From: Globisporangium splendens
Lineage: Eukaryota > Oomycota > Peronosporomycetes > Pythiales > Pythiaceae
Assembly (NCBI GenBank): GCA_006386115.1
Contig: VFIW01000002.1
Location: forward strand, 682,001 to 746,000
Length of the DNA stretch: 64,000 nt
Direction of reading: 5' to 3'
A program made the position numbers and the translations under genes. The notes under the pieces are model-generated. The model was given only the letters and a program-made list of their open reading frames with translations. It did no database searches and was not told the origin of the DNA. This document shows positions 1 to 11,600 of this stretch, piece after piece. The first letter of the stretch is position 1. Every line of letters begins with the position of its first letter.

Positions 1-955
1 CGATCTTGAACAGCTTCTTGTTTTGCTGTCGCTCTGTGTATTTTTGGCCAATGCCACCGAAAAGAGCGCCACTCGGACCGTTCTTTTCAACAGCGGTGTT
101 CAGTTGCTCAAACTCGGTCAAAATGGCTTCGACTTGACGCTCGTAGTGCTCCAGCGCCACCGTCTGTGCCATCACACCGGCGATCACGTGGATGTTGATG
201 TGATCAATCTCACGCACCAGCACATTGTTCTCCACAAGAGAACTCCACTTGTCCAGCGCCGGGTTCGCCACCAACATCAGCTCTTCTTCGTGGCCACGCA
301 TGTCGAACACGTCGTTGCAAAACTTCGACGCGTGTTTCACCAACGTGGTGACGAGCTGCTGGTCGCAGTTGAAGAACACCACCGCACCATAGTCGAAGTA
401 CACGACCCATTTGTCCTTCGCACGGCGCGACGATAAGTTCCCTGCAAGGTTCAGTGTCGTCATGTCCGCATCTTGGAGCACAGGTGACCCGTTTGCAGAC
501 GGTGTGACCACGTTCTGTTCGTTCGTGCCACTGAGTCGTAGCACGATCGAGTCCTTGTGCAGAAAGTGCGTCACCTTGAAGCGATCCGTGTATAACTTCT
601 GGAAGAGCGACACAATGTCCATCTTGCGCGCGATATGCACTGCTCGGATCGGCATATGTTGCACGCGTTTGGCAAGCTGTTCCTTGAGCGCGGCCGCTTC
701 CGCCGCAGCGATCGTGGCTTCGACCTCACTCGCGGTCGGAGCAGGCGGAAAGTCGAGCTCGTCAGCAATCGCGGCCACTTCTTCAAACGTTCGTTTCGAG
801 CTGTTCGCAGAGAAGCGCTGGATGCGATCTCCCCATGGCGTCAGAAGTTGGCGGTCCGCTACCTGCGCTGGCGTAAACAAGGATCCTCCAACTCCGCTAT
901 TCGATGCGAAGGCGCGCACGCAGCGACGTACTCCGATGCGTCTCAAAGCGTTCAT
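1..955 (-). CDS. RMD1/RMND1 family (DUF155) mitochondrial protein, copy 1 (partial)
   Basis: The gene is read leftward from the ATG at 953-955 and runs off the left edge, so its C-terminus is missing. The N-terminus (MNALRRIGVRRCVRAF) is Arg-rich and lacks acidic residues, like a mitochondrial presequence. The rest is the DUF155 domain (DKWVVYFDYGAVVFFNC, HINIHVIAGVMAQ). The family (yeast Rmd1, human RMND1) holds mitochondrial or membrane-associated proteins; human RMND1 supports mitochondrial translation at the inner membrane. A second full copy lies downstream in the same orientation (1557-2921). From 107 to 779 the two show no nucleotide difference I can find, whereas presequence and promoter differ. 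Function is inferred from family membership only. Confidence 0.85.
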   Translation of the reverse strand, partial: MNALRRIGVRRCVRAFASNSGVGGSLFTPAQVADRQLLTPWGDRIQRFSANSSKRTFEEVAAIADELDFPPAPTASEVEATIAAAEAAALKEQLAKRVQHMPIRAVHIARKMDIVSLFQKLYTDRFKVTHFLHKDSIVLRLSGTNEQNVVTPSANGSPVLQDADMTTLNLAGNLSSRRAKDKWVVYFDYGAVVFFNCDQQLVTTLVKHASKFCNDVFDMRGHEEELMLVANPALDKWSSLVENNVLVREIDHINIHVIAGVMAQTVALEHYERQVEAILTEFEQLNTAVEKNGPSGALFGGIGQKYTERQQNKKLFKI

Positions 956-1556
956 CTGTTTTCTCTAGCTTGTGAGTAATCGATCTACAAACCAAAGATC
1001 GCGTTCAGACATACGCTTTACCCACCAGAGGTAACAATTCTTCGCGTATCCAAGTATACACCATACATACACAAAGAGACAATTATCTTCCTGACCCCAC
1101 CTTTCGCGTCGTTGTTTGGTGGTGCTCAAGATACGATGTCACGCCAATCTGCTGTCCACTCACGCGACACTCGCCCTCTCACACACAGAATAAGCACACG
1201 TACGTTCGCTAGCGACCGAGAGAATCACGCAGAGAGCAAGGGCTGTGGCGAACGATAAATGGCGCGTTCGGCTTCTGCTTCTTGCTGAGGCTTTTGCTGT
1301 TTGTGTGCGAGTCTGGAGTGGCCAATATTCCTGAAGGTAGGAAATCGACATGTGGTCCACATAGGTTCAACTAACCTCACCAACACTCTAATTGCAAGCT
1401 CAATTTTAGGTTACCACACTATTTCTACAGCAGCGTTCCTTGCACTAATTTGAACACCTCCACTTTGGAGTTTGGATTCAAAATACCGATAAACAGCTTT
1501 ATTTTGGTTCTCAGACTTCTATTTGTTGCCAATACAATCTGCTGAGTCTTCGTCTT
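956..1556. other. Intergenic region between the RMD1 copies
   Basis: About 600 bp holding the promoter of copy 1 and the 3' end of copy 2. It is AT-richer than the genes. I see no convincing ORF, RNA gene or repeat. It differs from the region upstream of copy 2 (2922-3502), so the tandem copies have separate upstream sequences. Confidence 0.5.
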
Positions 1557-2921
1557 CTAGTGAAAGTTCATGGCGAGCTCAAACACGCCGATGGCCAACT
1601 CCGCAGCGATCAGAATGATCACGTACCACTCCAAGCGCTCGCCGTGGTGTGAGTGCAGCACTTCCAAGAAGAACTACATTATATCAGCAACCCCATCAGT
1701 CACACGTGCGGAAGTTCACTCACGCATAAATATCAAGCGCAGGCAGTCACAAGACGATCAACGACATACCTTGGTGTTGTGCTGGATCAATTCCAATTTG
1801 AAGTTGAGGTTGTTGAACCGCTCGTTGAGCTCGAAATCGGCCAAGAGCGACTCCCACATGCTGTGGTACCGCGTGTGGCTCCACTCCGGATCGCCAGGTC
1901 GTTTTCGATCGATCACACGCAGCTTGCTCACCAAGTCAATCAGCAACGTGTTGTTCGTGGCCACCATCTTGAACAGCTTCTTGTTCTGCTGACGCTCTTT
2001 GCGGTTATCGCCAAGGCCAAACAACGCGCTACCTGGGCCGTGTTTTTCAATTGCAGAGTTTAGTTTCTCAAACTCGGTCAAAATGGCTTCGACTTGACGC
2101 TCGTAGTGCTCCAGCGCCACCGTCTGTGCCATCACACCGGCGATCACGTGGATGTTGATGTGATCAATCTCACGCACCAGCACATTGTTCTCCACAAGAG
2201 AACTCCACTTGTCCAGCGCCGGGTTCGCCACCAACATCAGCTCTTCTTCGTGGCCACGCATGTCGAACACGTCGTTGCAAAACTTCGACGCGTGTTTCAC
2301 CAACGTGGTGACGAGCTGCTGGTCGCAGTTGAAGAACACCACCGCACCATAGTCGAAGTACACGACCCATTTGTCCTTCGCACGGCGCGACGATAAGTTC
2401 CCTGCAAGGTTCAGTGTCGTCATGTCCGCATCTTGGAGCACAGGTGACCCGTTTGCAGACGGTGTGACCACGTTCTGTTCGTTCGTGCCACTGAGTCGTA
2501 GCACGATCGAGTCCTTGTGCAGAAAGTGCGTCACCTTGAAGCGATCCGTGTATAACTTCTGGAAGAGCGACACAATGTCCATCTTGCGCGCGATATGCAC
2601 TGCTCGGATCGGCATATGTTGCACGCGTTTGGCAAGCTGTTCCTTGAGCGCGGCCGCTTCCGCCGCAGCGATCGTGGCTTCGACCTCACTCGCGGTCGGA
2701 GCAGGCGGAAAGTCGAGCTCGTCAGCAATCGCGGCCACTCCTTCAAACGTTCGCTTCGAGCTTTTCACATAGAAGCGCCGTGTCCGATCTCCGCACCGCA
2801 ACGTCGAGTTCAGGATACCGGCGGTCTGCGCTGGTGCGAACAAGGATCCAAGTGATCCGCTGCTGTGAGGCGCGACTGCACGCACGCAGCGACGTACTCC
2901 AATGCGGCGCAGGGCGTGCAT
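1557..2921 (-). CDS. RMD1/RMND1 family (DUF155) mitochondrial protein, copy 2 (complete)
   Basis: Two exons: 2921-1770 and 1673-1557, with a 96-bp intron (GTATGT...TAG); phase is kept. The product is about 422 aa. Residues 1-60 (MHALRRIGVRRCVRAVAP...) look like a mitochondrial presequence. The DUF155 domain follows, with the FDYGAVVFFNC stretch near residue 190. The second exon supplies the family C-terminus, GERLEWYVIILIAAELAIG, a hydrophobic membrane segment preceded by the RLEW motif. This fits an inner-membrane protein with a C-terminal anchor, as known for Rmd1/RMND1. Copy 1 lies about 600 bp downstream. The perfect block spans 2067-2739 here. Confidence 0.88.
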
Positions 2922-3502
2922 CAGGAGCTGCTATGTCGTAGTGTACTGGAGGGGAATGGAACGCGCAGGCAGCGCGGCGTCGAGGAGCTGTTGCGCGCTG
3001 CACTCTTCCTGCACTTTTGTTGGATGAGTCTCCTGTGTGTGTCGCTGGGCACAAGTGAGGTTGACAACCATAAACAGCCAACCATCATTCCGACTGTGTC
3101 TGCTTGCCCTCAATGTATGTGCACCACGCAAAATACCAATGGCTCGTTTATCCGCTACCTACAGCATCGAATACACTCCCATGACCATTCACACTGTTGA
3201 TCCCTCGCAAAGATAATACATGCACCCACCTCTTTTTCCTCTGCTCAAACCTCCCGAACCGCATAATGGCTGCTCTACCACGTCATCCGCACATCCCTCT
3301 CCCACCATTCACAACCAAGTGTTGAACCTCAGAAACAGCATACTGGCATGTGTTTATCCTTCGAAGCGACGAAAAAATCTCAGGCGACAGGCACGCCAAA
3401 CAAGCATGTCAAAGCTCAATTAGATCGACCATTCCGCAATCGGCGCCATCGAGCCCCGCATCACTCCATAAAGCTCTCTGACCCTCCATTACCTGCAGCA
3501 TC
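2922..3502. promoter_or_regulatory. Divergent intergenic region, RMD1 copy 2 / GBP
   Basis: A 580-bp gap between two head-to-head start codons, so it must hold both promoters. It is C/A-rich with CCCTC-type pyrimidine tracts at 3285-3305. I could not assign a TATA box or initiator. ORFs inside it are short and unconvincing. Confidence 0.4.
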
Positions 3503-5500
3503 ATGGGCCGATCGTCTCGCAGTAACAGCGGCTCGTCGTCGTCGAGCAGCGACTCGTATGGGAGTCCGCGCAGCAGTCCGACGCGCGACAGCACCTTCGT
3601 CACAGGCGACTTCCCCGAGGAGCCGATCCCGCTCATCACGTTCAGCGAGAACGAGGACCAGCTCAAGGTGAACGAGGACGCCGTGGCATTGCTCAAGAAG
3701 ATCGAGGGCAAGGTCGCCGTGATCGCCATGGCGGGGCTCTACCGCACGGGCAAGTCGTCCATGCTCAACTGGCTGCTCGGCCGCCCGAGCGGCTTCCGCG
3801 TCGGTCCCACGATCGAGCGCTGCACGCGTGGCATTTGGCTCTGGGGCCAGCCGCAGAAGCGCACGATGGCGAATGGTGAAGACGTTTGGGTGCTGATGCT
3901 CGACACGGAAGGTATGGGTGGTCTCGAAGCCTCGCAGCAGTACGATGCGCGTATTTTCTCGCTGGCGACGCTGCTGTGCTCCAAGTTGATCTACAACAGT
4001 CAGGGAAGCGTCGATGAGAAAGCGATCAACGGTCTTTCTTTCATCGCGAACCTCGCCAAGCACATCAAGGTGAGCTCCGATGCGGAGGGCGGCGAGAGCA
4101 ACGAGGACGACGTCATGCAGTTCCACAACTTTTTCCCATCGTTCCTCTGGGTCGTGCGCGATTTCACGTTGGAGCTCGTGGACGAAGACGGCGACCCGAT
4201 CTCGAGCAGCGATTACCTCGAGAAGGCGCTGGCGGACCAAGCGCGTATCCCGTCCAACATGGAGCGCAACCGCATTCGTGCGATGATGAAGGACTTCTTC
4301 CGTGACCGTGACTGCGTCACTCTCGTGCGTCCAGTGCACGACGAATCCCTGCTGCAGCAAGTCGACAAGCTCTCGATGGATGAATTGCGACCAGAATTCC
4401 AAAAGCAGTTGAGTGACTTGAAGGCGCTGGTATTTGGAGACAACCTTAAGCCAAAGATGCTTCAAAACAAGCCGTTGAACGGCAGCATGTTTGCCGGATT
4501 GCTGCACGCGTACGTGGATGCTATCAACAGTGGTGGCGTCCCAGTGATTACGTCGGCGTGGGAAGGTGTGACGGCGAGCGAATGCCGCAAGGCTATGACC
4601 ACTTCGTTTGATTTGTTCAAAAAGCTCATGGTTGAAGTCGATCTCCCCGTCGACCACGAAGACTTGCTTGAGATCTTCAAGGACTCGGAGCAGCGTGCGG
4701 TCAAGGAGTACCGCAAGAGCGCCATCGGAGACATGGCGTCCAAGCTGGAAAAGGATCTGCTGAGGAAGATTGAAGAAGAGAAGAGCCACACTGCAGCGAA
4801 GAACGCGGCCATGTCGAAGGAGATGTGTGAACGTTTGCTGCAGGTTCTGTACAGTGAGATCATTCAACCAAAGCTCACGTCGGCGCCAGGCGATGAAAAT
4901 GTGTTTGAGGACATGCAGCAGTTCACGCAAGAATGGCACCGTTTCCGTGATACTTACATGGACAAGGCTCGTGGCGGTGCCAAGTTGGAATGCTTGGTGA
5001 CTTTCTCGGAAGCGAAGTACGCCGAAGCGATGCGTATTCTGCTTAGTCGTCAGGAAGAAGGCTACGAGAAGCAGATTCGCATGCTTCAAGGCGATGTCTC
5101 GAAGGTCAAGGAAGAACTTGGCAGCGTTGGCGGTCGTGAGCAAATCTACAAGGAGCAGATTGAGCAGATGCAAGCACAGTCGTCGTTGATCATGACAGAA
5201 AAGGCTCGCTTTGAAGCCGAATCGCAAGCGCAAGCCGAGCGCATTGCGAAGTTGGAAGAGCAGTTGCGAGACGAGTCGAAGACGAAGCAGCATGTTGAAA
5301 TCGAGCGCGAGTCCATCGACCTGAAGCTGAACAGTGAGCAAAAGAAGCGCGAGGAGATTAATAGCGAGTTGGAGCGCATGAAGGAGGACTACGAGAGATT
5401 GATCAAGGAGAAGGAGCGTCAGGAAATGGAGTTGACTCTGCTGAACGAAGAGTGCCAGCAACTCCGCAACAGCAAGACATGTGGCTGCACAATCTGCTAA
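3503..5500 (+). CDS. Guanylate-binding protein (dynamin-superfamily GTPase) with C-terminal CaaX box
   Basis: A single exon encodes 665 aa. Residues 1-40 are Ser-rich. The large GTPase domain follows: P-loop GLYRTGKS (residues 78-85), the GBP-specific RCTRGIWLW after it, and the G3 motif DTEGMGG near residue 133. G4 corresponds to WVVRDF near residue 220. A helical middle domain and a long charged coiled coil (about 520-650) complete the GBP/atlastin-like plan, without the atlastin membrane hairpin. The last four residues, CTIC, form a CaaX-like prenylation site, as in human GBP1 (CTIS), so membrane anchoring is likely. In animals GBPs act in cell-autonomous defence and membrane remodelling; the role in oomycetes is unknown. 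Confidence 0.93.
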   Translation: MGRSSRSNSGSSSSSSDSYGSPRSSPTRDSTFVTGDFPEEPIPLITFSENEDQLKVNEDAVALLKKIEGKVAVIAMAGLYRTGKSSMLNWLLGRPSGFRVGPTIERCTRGIWLWGQPQKRTMANGEDVWVLMLDTEGMGGLEASQQYDARIFSLATLLCSKLIYNSQGSVDEKAINGLSFIANLAKHIKVSSDAEGGESNEDDVMQFHNFFPSFLWVVRDFTLELVDEDGDPISSSDYLEKALADQARIPSNMERNRIRAMMKDFFRDRDCVTLVRPVHDESLLQQVDKLSMDELRPEFQKQLSDLKALVFGDNLKPKMLQNKPLNGSMFAGLLHAYVDAINSGGVPVITSAWEGVTASECRKAMTTSFDLFKKLMVEVDLPVDHEDLLEIFKDSEQRAVKEYRKSAIGDMASKLEKDLLRKIEEEKSHTAAKNAAMSKEMCERLLQVLYSEIIQPKLTSAPGDENVFEDMQQFTQEWHRFRDTYMDKARGGAKLECLVTFSEAKYAEAMRILLSRQEEGYEKQIRMLQGDVSKVKEELGSVGGREQIYKEQIEQMQAQSSLIMTEKARFEAESQAQAERIAKLEEQLRDESKTKQHVEIERESIDLKLNSEQKKREEINSELERMKEDYERLIKEKERQEMELTLLNEECQQLRNSKTCGCTIC

Positions 5501-5911
5501 GCGAGCAGGATGGCATCTCTCATTGAGGAGTGCCGTCTTTCTTGCCACGTAGTCCACAGACCAATGCATTTTGAAACAACAATCGTCACCTTTCTTTATG
5601 CAATTAGGAAAAGACAAGTCCCACATCTCGTACCACAATGGTACGTGAGACTTATGCGCTTTTGTTTAGCTTTGTATTGCTTTTTTTTTGTTTTTCTTGG
5701 TTTGGTTTCTTCTTTGCATTTTGCTGTGGAGTGGCTCTGCATTTCTACACAACGCTTTGCTCTCTCACATTCACACAAAGACGCTCGTTCTTGGTTCCTA
5801 TATCACTTACTGCTGCTCATACGTCGACTGCTCACGGATGCTCTCTCTGGAGAATCTGCGCATGTGCTTGATCGTTCAGTCTTCACAACAGATTCTCCAC
5901 TATTTAGGCGC
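5501..5911. other. Convergent 3' intergenic region
   Basis: About 410 bp between the stops of the GBP gene and the mL41 gene. It is T-rich (5680-5720), as expected for 3' UTRs. No gene seen. Confidence 0.4.
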
Positions 5912-6292
5912 TTACTGCGACGCTGGTCGGCGGTTTGGAGTCAATGGCGACACGTACGCCTTCAACTACACACGCCACAATCGCATGCACACACATAAAT
6001 GTTAGATTATTCCACGTATAGATCGCCACATGCACATGCAGCTCCATGTGGACCGTCTGTTCTCCCCACCGCATACCTTGAACCCTGTGAGATCTGGCAC
6101 TTCGAGCTGCAGCAGCTTGTCCGAGTCAACGATGTAGCGGCCGCGCTTGCCGTGCACGCCCTCGTTGCGGCAGCCGTTACCCTTGTAGAAGCGACGGTTC
6201 GCGCGCTTGGAGGTGAGCGGGCGTAGCGAGTGCGAGCGGCCGAACTTGCTGCCACGCGCCATGCCGGTGATCAGTCCATCGAGAAGCCCCAT
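5912..6292 (-). CDS. Mitochondrial large ribosomal subunit protein mL41
   Basis: Two exons: 6292-6077 and 5965-5912, with a 111-bp intron (GTATGC...TAG), together 89 aa. The product starts MGLLDGLITGMARGS and carries the basic SKRANRRFYKGNGCRN stretch and the diagnostic VPDLTGFK|LKAYVSP segment, which is split by the intron. In family members this reads VPDLTGFKLKPYVS. It is an integral protein of the mitochondrial large subunit near the central protuberance/E-site side. The length fits the short plant/fungal forms. The second exon has only 18 codons including the stop and would be missed by single-exon gene calling. Confidence 0.88.
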
Positions 6293-6689
6293 GTTCACCC
6301 GTGTCTTGCTTGTGTTTGCGAGTTGAGAATGGAGGCGCTGCGTGACGCCACAGCCACCACCATTCACAGATTTACACCAATCACATGATGCCGTTGTACA
6401 TAAATGTGTATGATTGGCTATAATGTTGATGCATTTGACAAGGACAGCATATGCTGCAGCATGCATCATACACCTGTGTCGTGCTCAATTACGACTGCCG
6501 CTGCAATGCTGAATTGTGGACGTGAATAATGATAGAAGACTCGCTTTGTTGATGCATTTCTGTCTACAAACGGCGCTGTTTGTCCATATGTGAAGCTATT
6601 CCACGCATTGCTTGGCTCGCCATTCTCGTATAGTCTGGTCAGAGACCTCACTGTCATTTTTGCCCTGATAATAAACGATAGTAGATTCA
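6293..6689. other. Intergenic region upstream of mL41
   Basis: About 400 bp containing the mL41 promoter and the 3' end of the F-BAR/PH gene. It is AT-rich around 6400-6460. No ORF supported. Confidence 0.35.
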
Positions 6690-8662
6690 CTAGTACGACG
6701 GTCGGTTGGCAGCAGCTTTCGCTTTGGAGCTGCTCGTGGAGATGAACCGCTTGGCGGCGACGACCCAGTCGATCAGATCGGTCTGATTCGGGCACTGGAA
6801 TGTGAATTTACGCGTCGTCTCGATGCCGAACATGCTGCTGAACAACCCCGTGGCCTGAGTCATCTCCGTGATCTCGAAGCTCGGGACGTCGCTCTTGCCC
6901 AGGATCTCGATCTTGCAATGCGTCAGGCACACGGTCGTGCACACGACGTCGTGGGTTGTGCCGCTCGTGCAGATCGCGTCGAGCATCGCTTCGCTCGACT
7001 GCAAGATCGAGCGGTTCGAGTTTTCCTTGAGATCGATCATATGGAGAAACTCGTCCTGCGTTATCGCGCACAGCACATCCTTTGTCGAACGGAAGATCGA
7101 TCCGCTCACTTGGAGTTTCAGGAACCCGCATCGCACGAGCAATGGACTCGCGATCGGAGACCGGAGACTGCTGAACAACGCTTGCTCAACAGATTCCGTC
7201 GACAATGCAGCAGCCGTGTGCTACACATGTTTTCAGGATATCATCAGTCCGTGAGTGAAACCATTTTTCAAAACCACACATGCGGCATTGAAAACATACG
7301 TTAGTTGGTATTCTTCGAACACTGTGCAACAAATCGCGCTCGGGTTGGATGCGCTGCAACCATTAAAAGGCAATCAGTAAGTACTTGCAATGTGTTTTCA
7401 ACAAGGAAGCGAGCACAACGCACTCATACCTGTACGGTCGACATGGGTTCCGACATGGCGCCGGAGAGCTCGTCATATAGTAATTTCTGCTTACGGATGT
7501 ACGTGTCGAGCGCGGTTTGAATCACAGACACGCGAAGCACTTCCAGGGTCTTGTACTGCTGGAAAAGAGCCGACATGCCCTTGACGTACTCGACTCGGAT
7601 CTGCTTGAGCTTTTGCACATTGATCGTGTACGCGATCTCGGCGAGCCAGAGGTCCCGCTTGGTGGCCACGCCGCGAGAGCTCGTGTTTTTCTCGCTTTCC
7701 ATGTCGCGAAAGATCGTATCGTACTTGGTGAACGCGTCCACGACGTGTTTCTGCGCTTCGTAGAGCATAGCGTCGTATTTGTTCCCGTCCACGATCATCG
7801 CTGCGCTGCGCTCGTCGTAGGTCGCAATCATTTCCTCAAGCGGCCGAAGCACCACGTCTCGTCGAATGACACCCGTAAACTGCGTGATCTTCTCCGACTG
7901 CTGTTGCTGCACTTCGCCCAACGTGTTGAGCGCCTTTGTGCATGAAGACAGCACACTGAATTGATCGGTGGGACTTCCAGCCGCACCAGTGCTTCCTGCG
8001 TGCCCAGCGGCATTCGGGAGCCCCGTAATCGCTGGTCTCTCAATGGCTTGGCGGATCTTGCGCAGCGACTCGGCGTAGGCGAGATCTGCCTGGAGCCGCA
8101 ACGCGAAGAATCGCTGCAGTCGCACATTCTCCTCTTTCGCGCGCACGATCTCCTTCTCAAAGTGTTGCCAGTACGCGCGATCTTTCTCCTGGAACACGTC
8201 AATCTGCGCCTTCCGCGACGCCTCAAACGATCGGATTGTCTCGCAACTCGCGGCCTTATTGCACCATACTGTTGCAGGGGAAATGCCTGCATCAACACAG
8301 AAACACACAGAACCGTTCGTCAATCCGCATCCATTGCAATTATCCACAACCACACAACCAGTGCACACACACACACACCACCACCACACGCAACCCTACG
8401 TACCAATGCTGGAGCTTCCAGAGAACGTCGCGCTTCTCGACTCCTGCGATGCGCCACGTGCAGGCGCCACTGTTGTTGTCTCGACGTCAGCAGCGCTTTG
8501 GTTCATTGCTGCTTGCGATGGCGACGCGGGTGCTGCGCCAGCTGCATCCGTATGACTCAATGCAGGCGATGGAGCGCCTATTGCGGTGGGTAATGTCGTC
8601 GCAGTAGACGCCGAAGTGTCGGTGCCACGCGTCGCAGTGGAAGCCGCCGCGTCCATTTCCAT
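6690..8662 (-). CDS. F-BAR-like + PH domain membrane-remodelling protein
   Basis: Three exons: 8662-8404, 8286-7430 and 7220-6690; all junctions are GT-AG and the frame is kept, giving 548 aa. Residues 1-85 are Ala/Ser/Thr-rich low complexity. Residues about 100-370 form a long charged helical region with BAR/F-BAR character (IRSFEASRKAQIDVFQEKD, then KNTSSRGVATKRDLWLAEI). The third exon encodes a C-terminal PH domain of about 150 aa (VRCGFLKLQVSG... to QTDLIDWVVAAKRFI, where the Trp matches the conserved PH-helix Trp). Such proteins bind phosphoinositides and shape membranes in endocytosis. BAR versus F-BAR cannot be settled by eye. The intron at 8287-8403 contains a CA repeat. Confidence 0.82.
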
Positions 8663-11600
8663 GCGCCGCCCTCTGAAATGAACAATGCGAGGAGCTACGA
8701 TCGATACCTATTCATGGCGCAGCTCTCCTTTCTCTTGCGACGCGACCCCCTGAATGCAGCAACCCTCTCACAGTCGATAGGAGACGAGTGGCACAAAGAG
8801 AATATATACCCTATGGATTTGACAAAGTAGGCTACTTTGTGAACAGCAGATAACCTACTAGATGCGAACTTATTTGAGAGAGCGCTGTTCTGAATCAGAA
8901 CAACTCGCTCGCTCGCTTGCTCCAAGAACCTCTGACACTGCAACACCGTTCGCTTCAAGTTCGCTCGTGGACTGTGGGACGCATTTCGGAGCACGATTTG
9001 CGGTGTCTTTACGGCATCGTGGTGATCCTCACGTGGCCATTTGTGGGCACGAGGATGACGAAATTGAGAGCTGCTTGGTGCATTTCTTGTATTTTACTCA
9101 TGTAAGAGACGTTTGCGATGCATTCAAAAGTTCTCGCAAGTCGCAGTCCTAGCAGGGCTACCGAAGTGATTGCTCCAATCAGCGTCAATTTGAGCAATCA
9201 ATGCAGCACAAACAATAGACACAATATACATTGTCTTCCTAACAAACAATCGGCACAATGTATTTTGTCATCGTCAGCAATTATCACTCCTCCACAGGCA
9301 ATAGTCGAGAGACAACACGGTTCGTACCCCGAAAATTTGTCGAGTCTAACGACCACCTGAGTTTCAGCAAGGGTCTATAGGGAGTGTGTCAACTCCCACT
9401 ACGCCAGCCGCCTCCATCGTCATACGTGCTTCGCATAATTGCACTTCACAACGGCATCGCCTGTCGTTCCCAATGTATTTCTTTTATATCCAAGTTCCTT
9501 CCCTTTCTGCTATCTCGCTGATCACAACCACGCACCAAAGATTCTCGATGGAAAGTTTCTGCGTTTCAGCGGAAGAAATGGTCGACACGTGCGCCGGAAA
9601 GGCAAAAAGCCTGGGTGCAATTTTATGTGCTTTGTCTTTGGAGCAAGTGACTTCGACACTAGCGCTATGGGAAAGCGCAAACTCACGCTCGTATGGCGCT
9701 GCTCGAGATGTCAGCAAACACCACGATGTCAACGAGAAAGGCGACAGATCTCGCAGCCAAGTCTGCACTTTTTCCATGTTTCTTTCTAGAAAAGCTGGTC
9801 GAAGTGCGCTTTCTGGGGAACTGGAACAAGACTGAGAACGCTATGTGCTCTGGCAATTTTTGAACCCATTGGGTACTTCATGGCTCTGTCAACCCGTCTG
9901 AGGCGATGGATGTGGCGTTCGCCTCGAGAAGAGCGACAGAACGTTCGTTCATGAGAGCGTACGTACATACGTCGGTGTGTGAACTTGAAGAGCTGCGTAG
10001 CTCCTCCTCCTCCCATGACACCGTATCACAAACGAGTCAGTGAGGAATGCTCCGGACTAAGATATCGGAGGGTGAAAAGCAACGCGTCCACTCTTGGACT
10101 TTTTTTTTGAGAGTTGTGCTGACTGGATTCAAGTGCCTAACGGTGCTGTCGTCTCGTGTGCAACGTAACATACCTTGGGGTCAGCGGACGTAAAGGGCAG
10201 CGCTGCTCGTCTTTGTGCCACTCTCTGTCACACGCAAGCAATCCAAAGATCGAGCGTGTTCCTTTGCGGTGGCGAAGTCATCATGATCACGCTCGCACAC
10301 GCATCCTCTTGACACCTTTGCGAAAGCAGCATATCACTCGAGGAGAGTGACATGATGGGTCTCTCTCGGGGGGGGTCTCTCTTGGCTCTTTGCTCCACAG
10401 GAATTTCCTTCCTCGTCTTTTTACGATGACCAGGATTCCTGTGCTCGCGTCTTAAAGGGCAGAAAAAAAAGTGAGCAGAAAAGATCAAGTGACGCTGTTG
10501 CAAACGCACTCATCACTTCTTGCAAACTCGTGACCGTCTCTTACTCTATTCATTGACATCGACCTTCCTCACGCCGAGCAACCTTCGGAATGGCATGACG
10601 AGCCCTCCTTTATGCTTTCTGCGGCGAGGACATCTCTTCCATGCTCTGCAATTTGCGTTCCTTCTATTACTCCAATTCTTCTCTTCATCGAAGTCGCCTT
10701 TGCATTTGCAGATTCAAAAGCTGGCAACTTGGGAGCAGCCTTCGACTTCCAAAAAAAGCACTATCTACTCCCAGAGAAATGAGCCCATGAACCGTAGAAG
10801 GAATCACGCAACCGAGCGCACATTCAGCTTACTGCTTCGTCATCTTCACGCAATCGCCTCCTGTTGTTCCTGTCGATGTTGACGGCGATGTTTTGTTTTG
10901 TTTTTTTCCATGGAAATGAAAAAAATGTAGAAGAAAAAGACCAAAACGCCATGTGCGGTCAGCGTATGTTGTTCTGCGTCAATTCTTTTTTCAGTTTTCT
11001 TGGTGTTCTGCATTGCGTTCATTCCCTTCGAGGAAACCACCGGGGCAATAAGCTTGAGCATTGTGTGTGTGTGTGCGAGTGTGTGGACTTGATGCGGATG
11101 TCGAAGCTCTCGATGTTGCTTCTGCTCTTCGAACCATTTGCATTGTCTTGCGTTGTGCTGGCTGCAAACTCGTGCTGTCGGAGCTTTTCCGCTTTTCCCC
11201 CGCGTGCGTGTGCGACCGTCGCTCCGCTCTTGCGTCACGAGGGACGTGCACGCACATTCATCCGTGGTACTCCTTTGCTCACCACATTGGTGTGTCCGAG
11301 TCTTTCACCCACTTTTTTCCGCATCCCCTGTTCTTTGAACCCTTCCAAATAAGGAAAGAACGAGGAAAATCGCATCGGGAAGCTTGCCATTCGCTTGGTC
11401 TTTGCCTTCAACGGCCATATTTTCTTCCGTTTCCTCCATCATCACACAAAAATTCATCGCGTCTTCCTCACAGCATCAAGAGTGTGCTGGTTGTGAGCCG
11501 TTCATTTTTTCTTCTGCGCCTGGAGCTGCTCCTGAAACTCCGCGACCTCCCATTTGCAAAACTGCTTCCCTCAGCGGAAACGGCAGTCTTCTCGTTAACC

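Noticed and set aside
3461..5638. 725-aa open frame on the minus strand opposite the GBP gene
   Set aside because: It is the antisense of a real coding exon; codon bias (G/C at third positions) keeps it open. Its translation is Leu/Arg/Val-rich with no domain.
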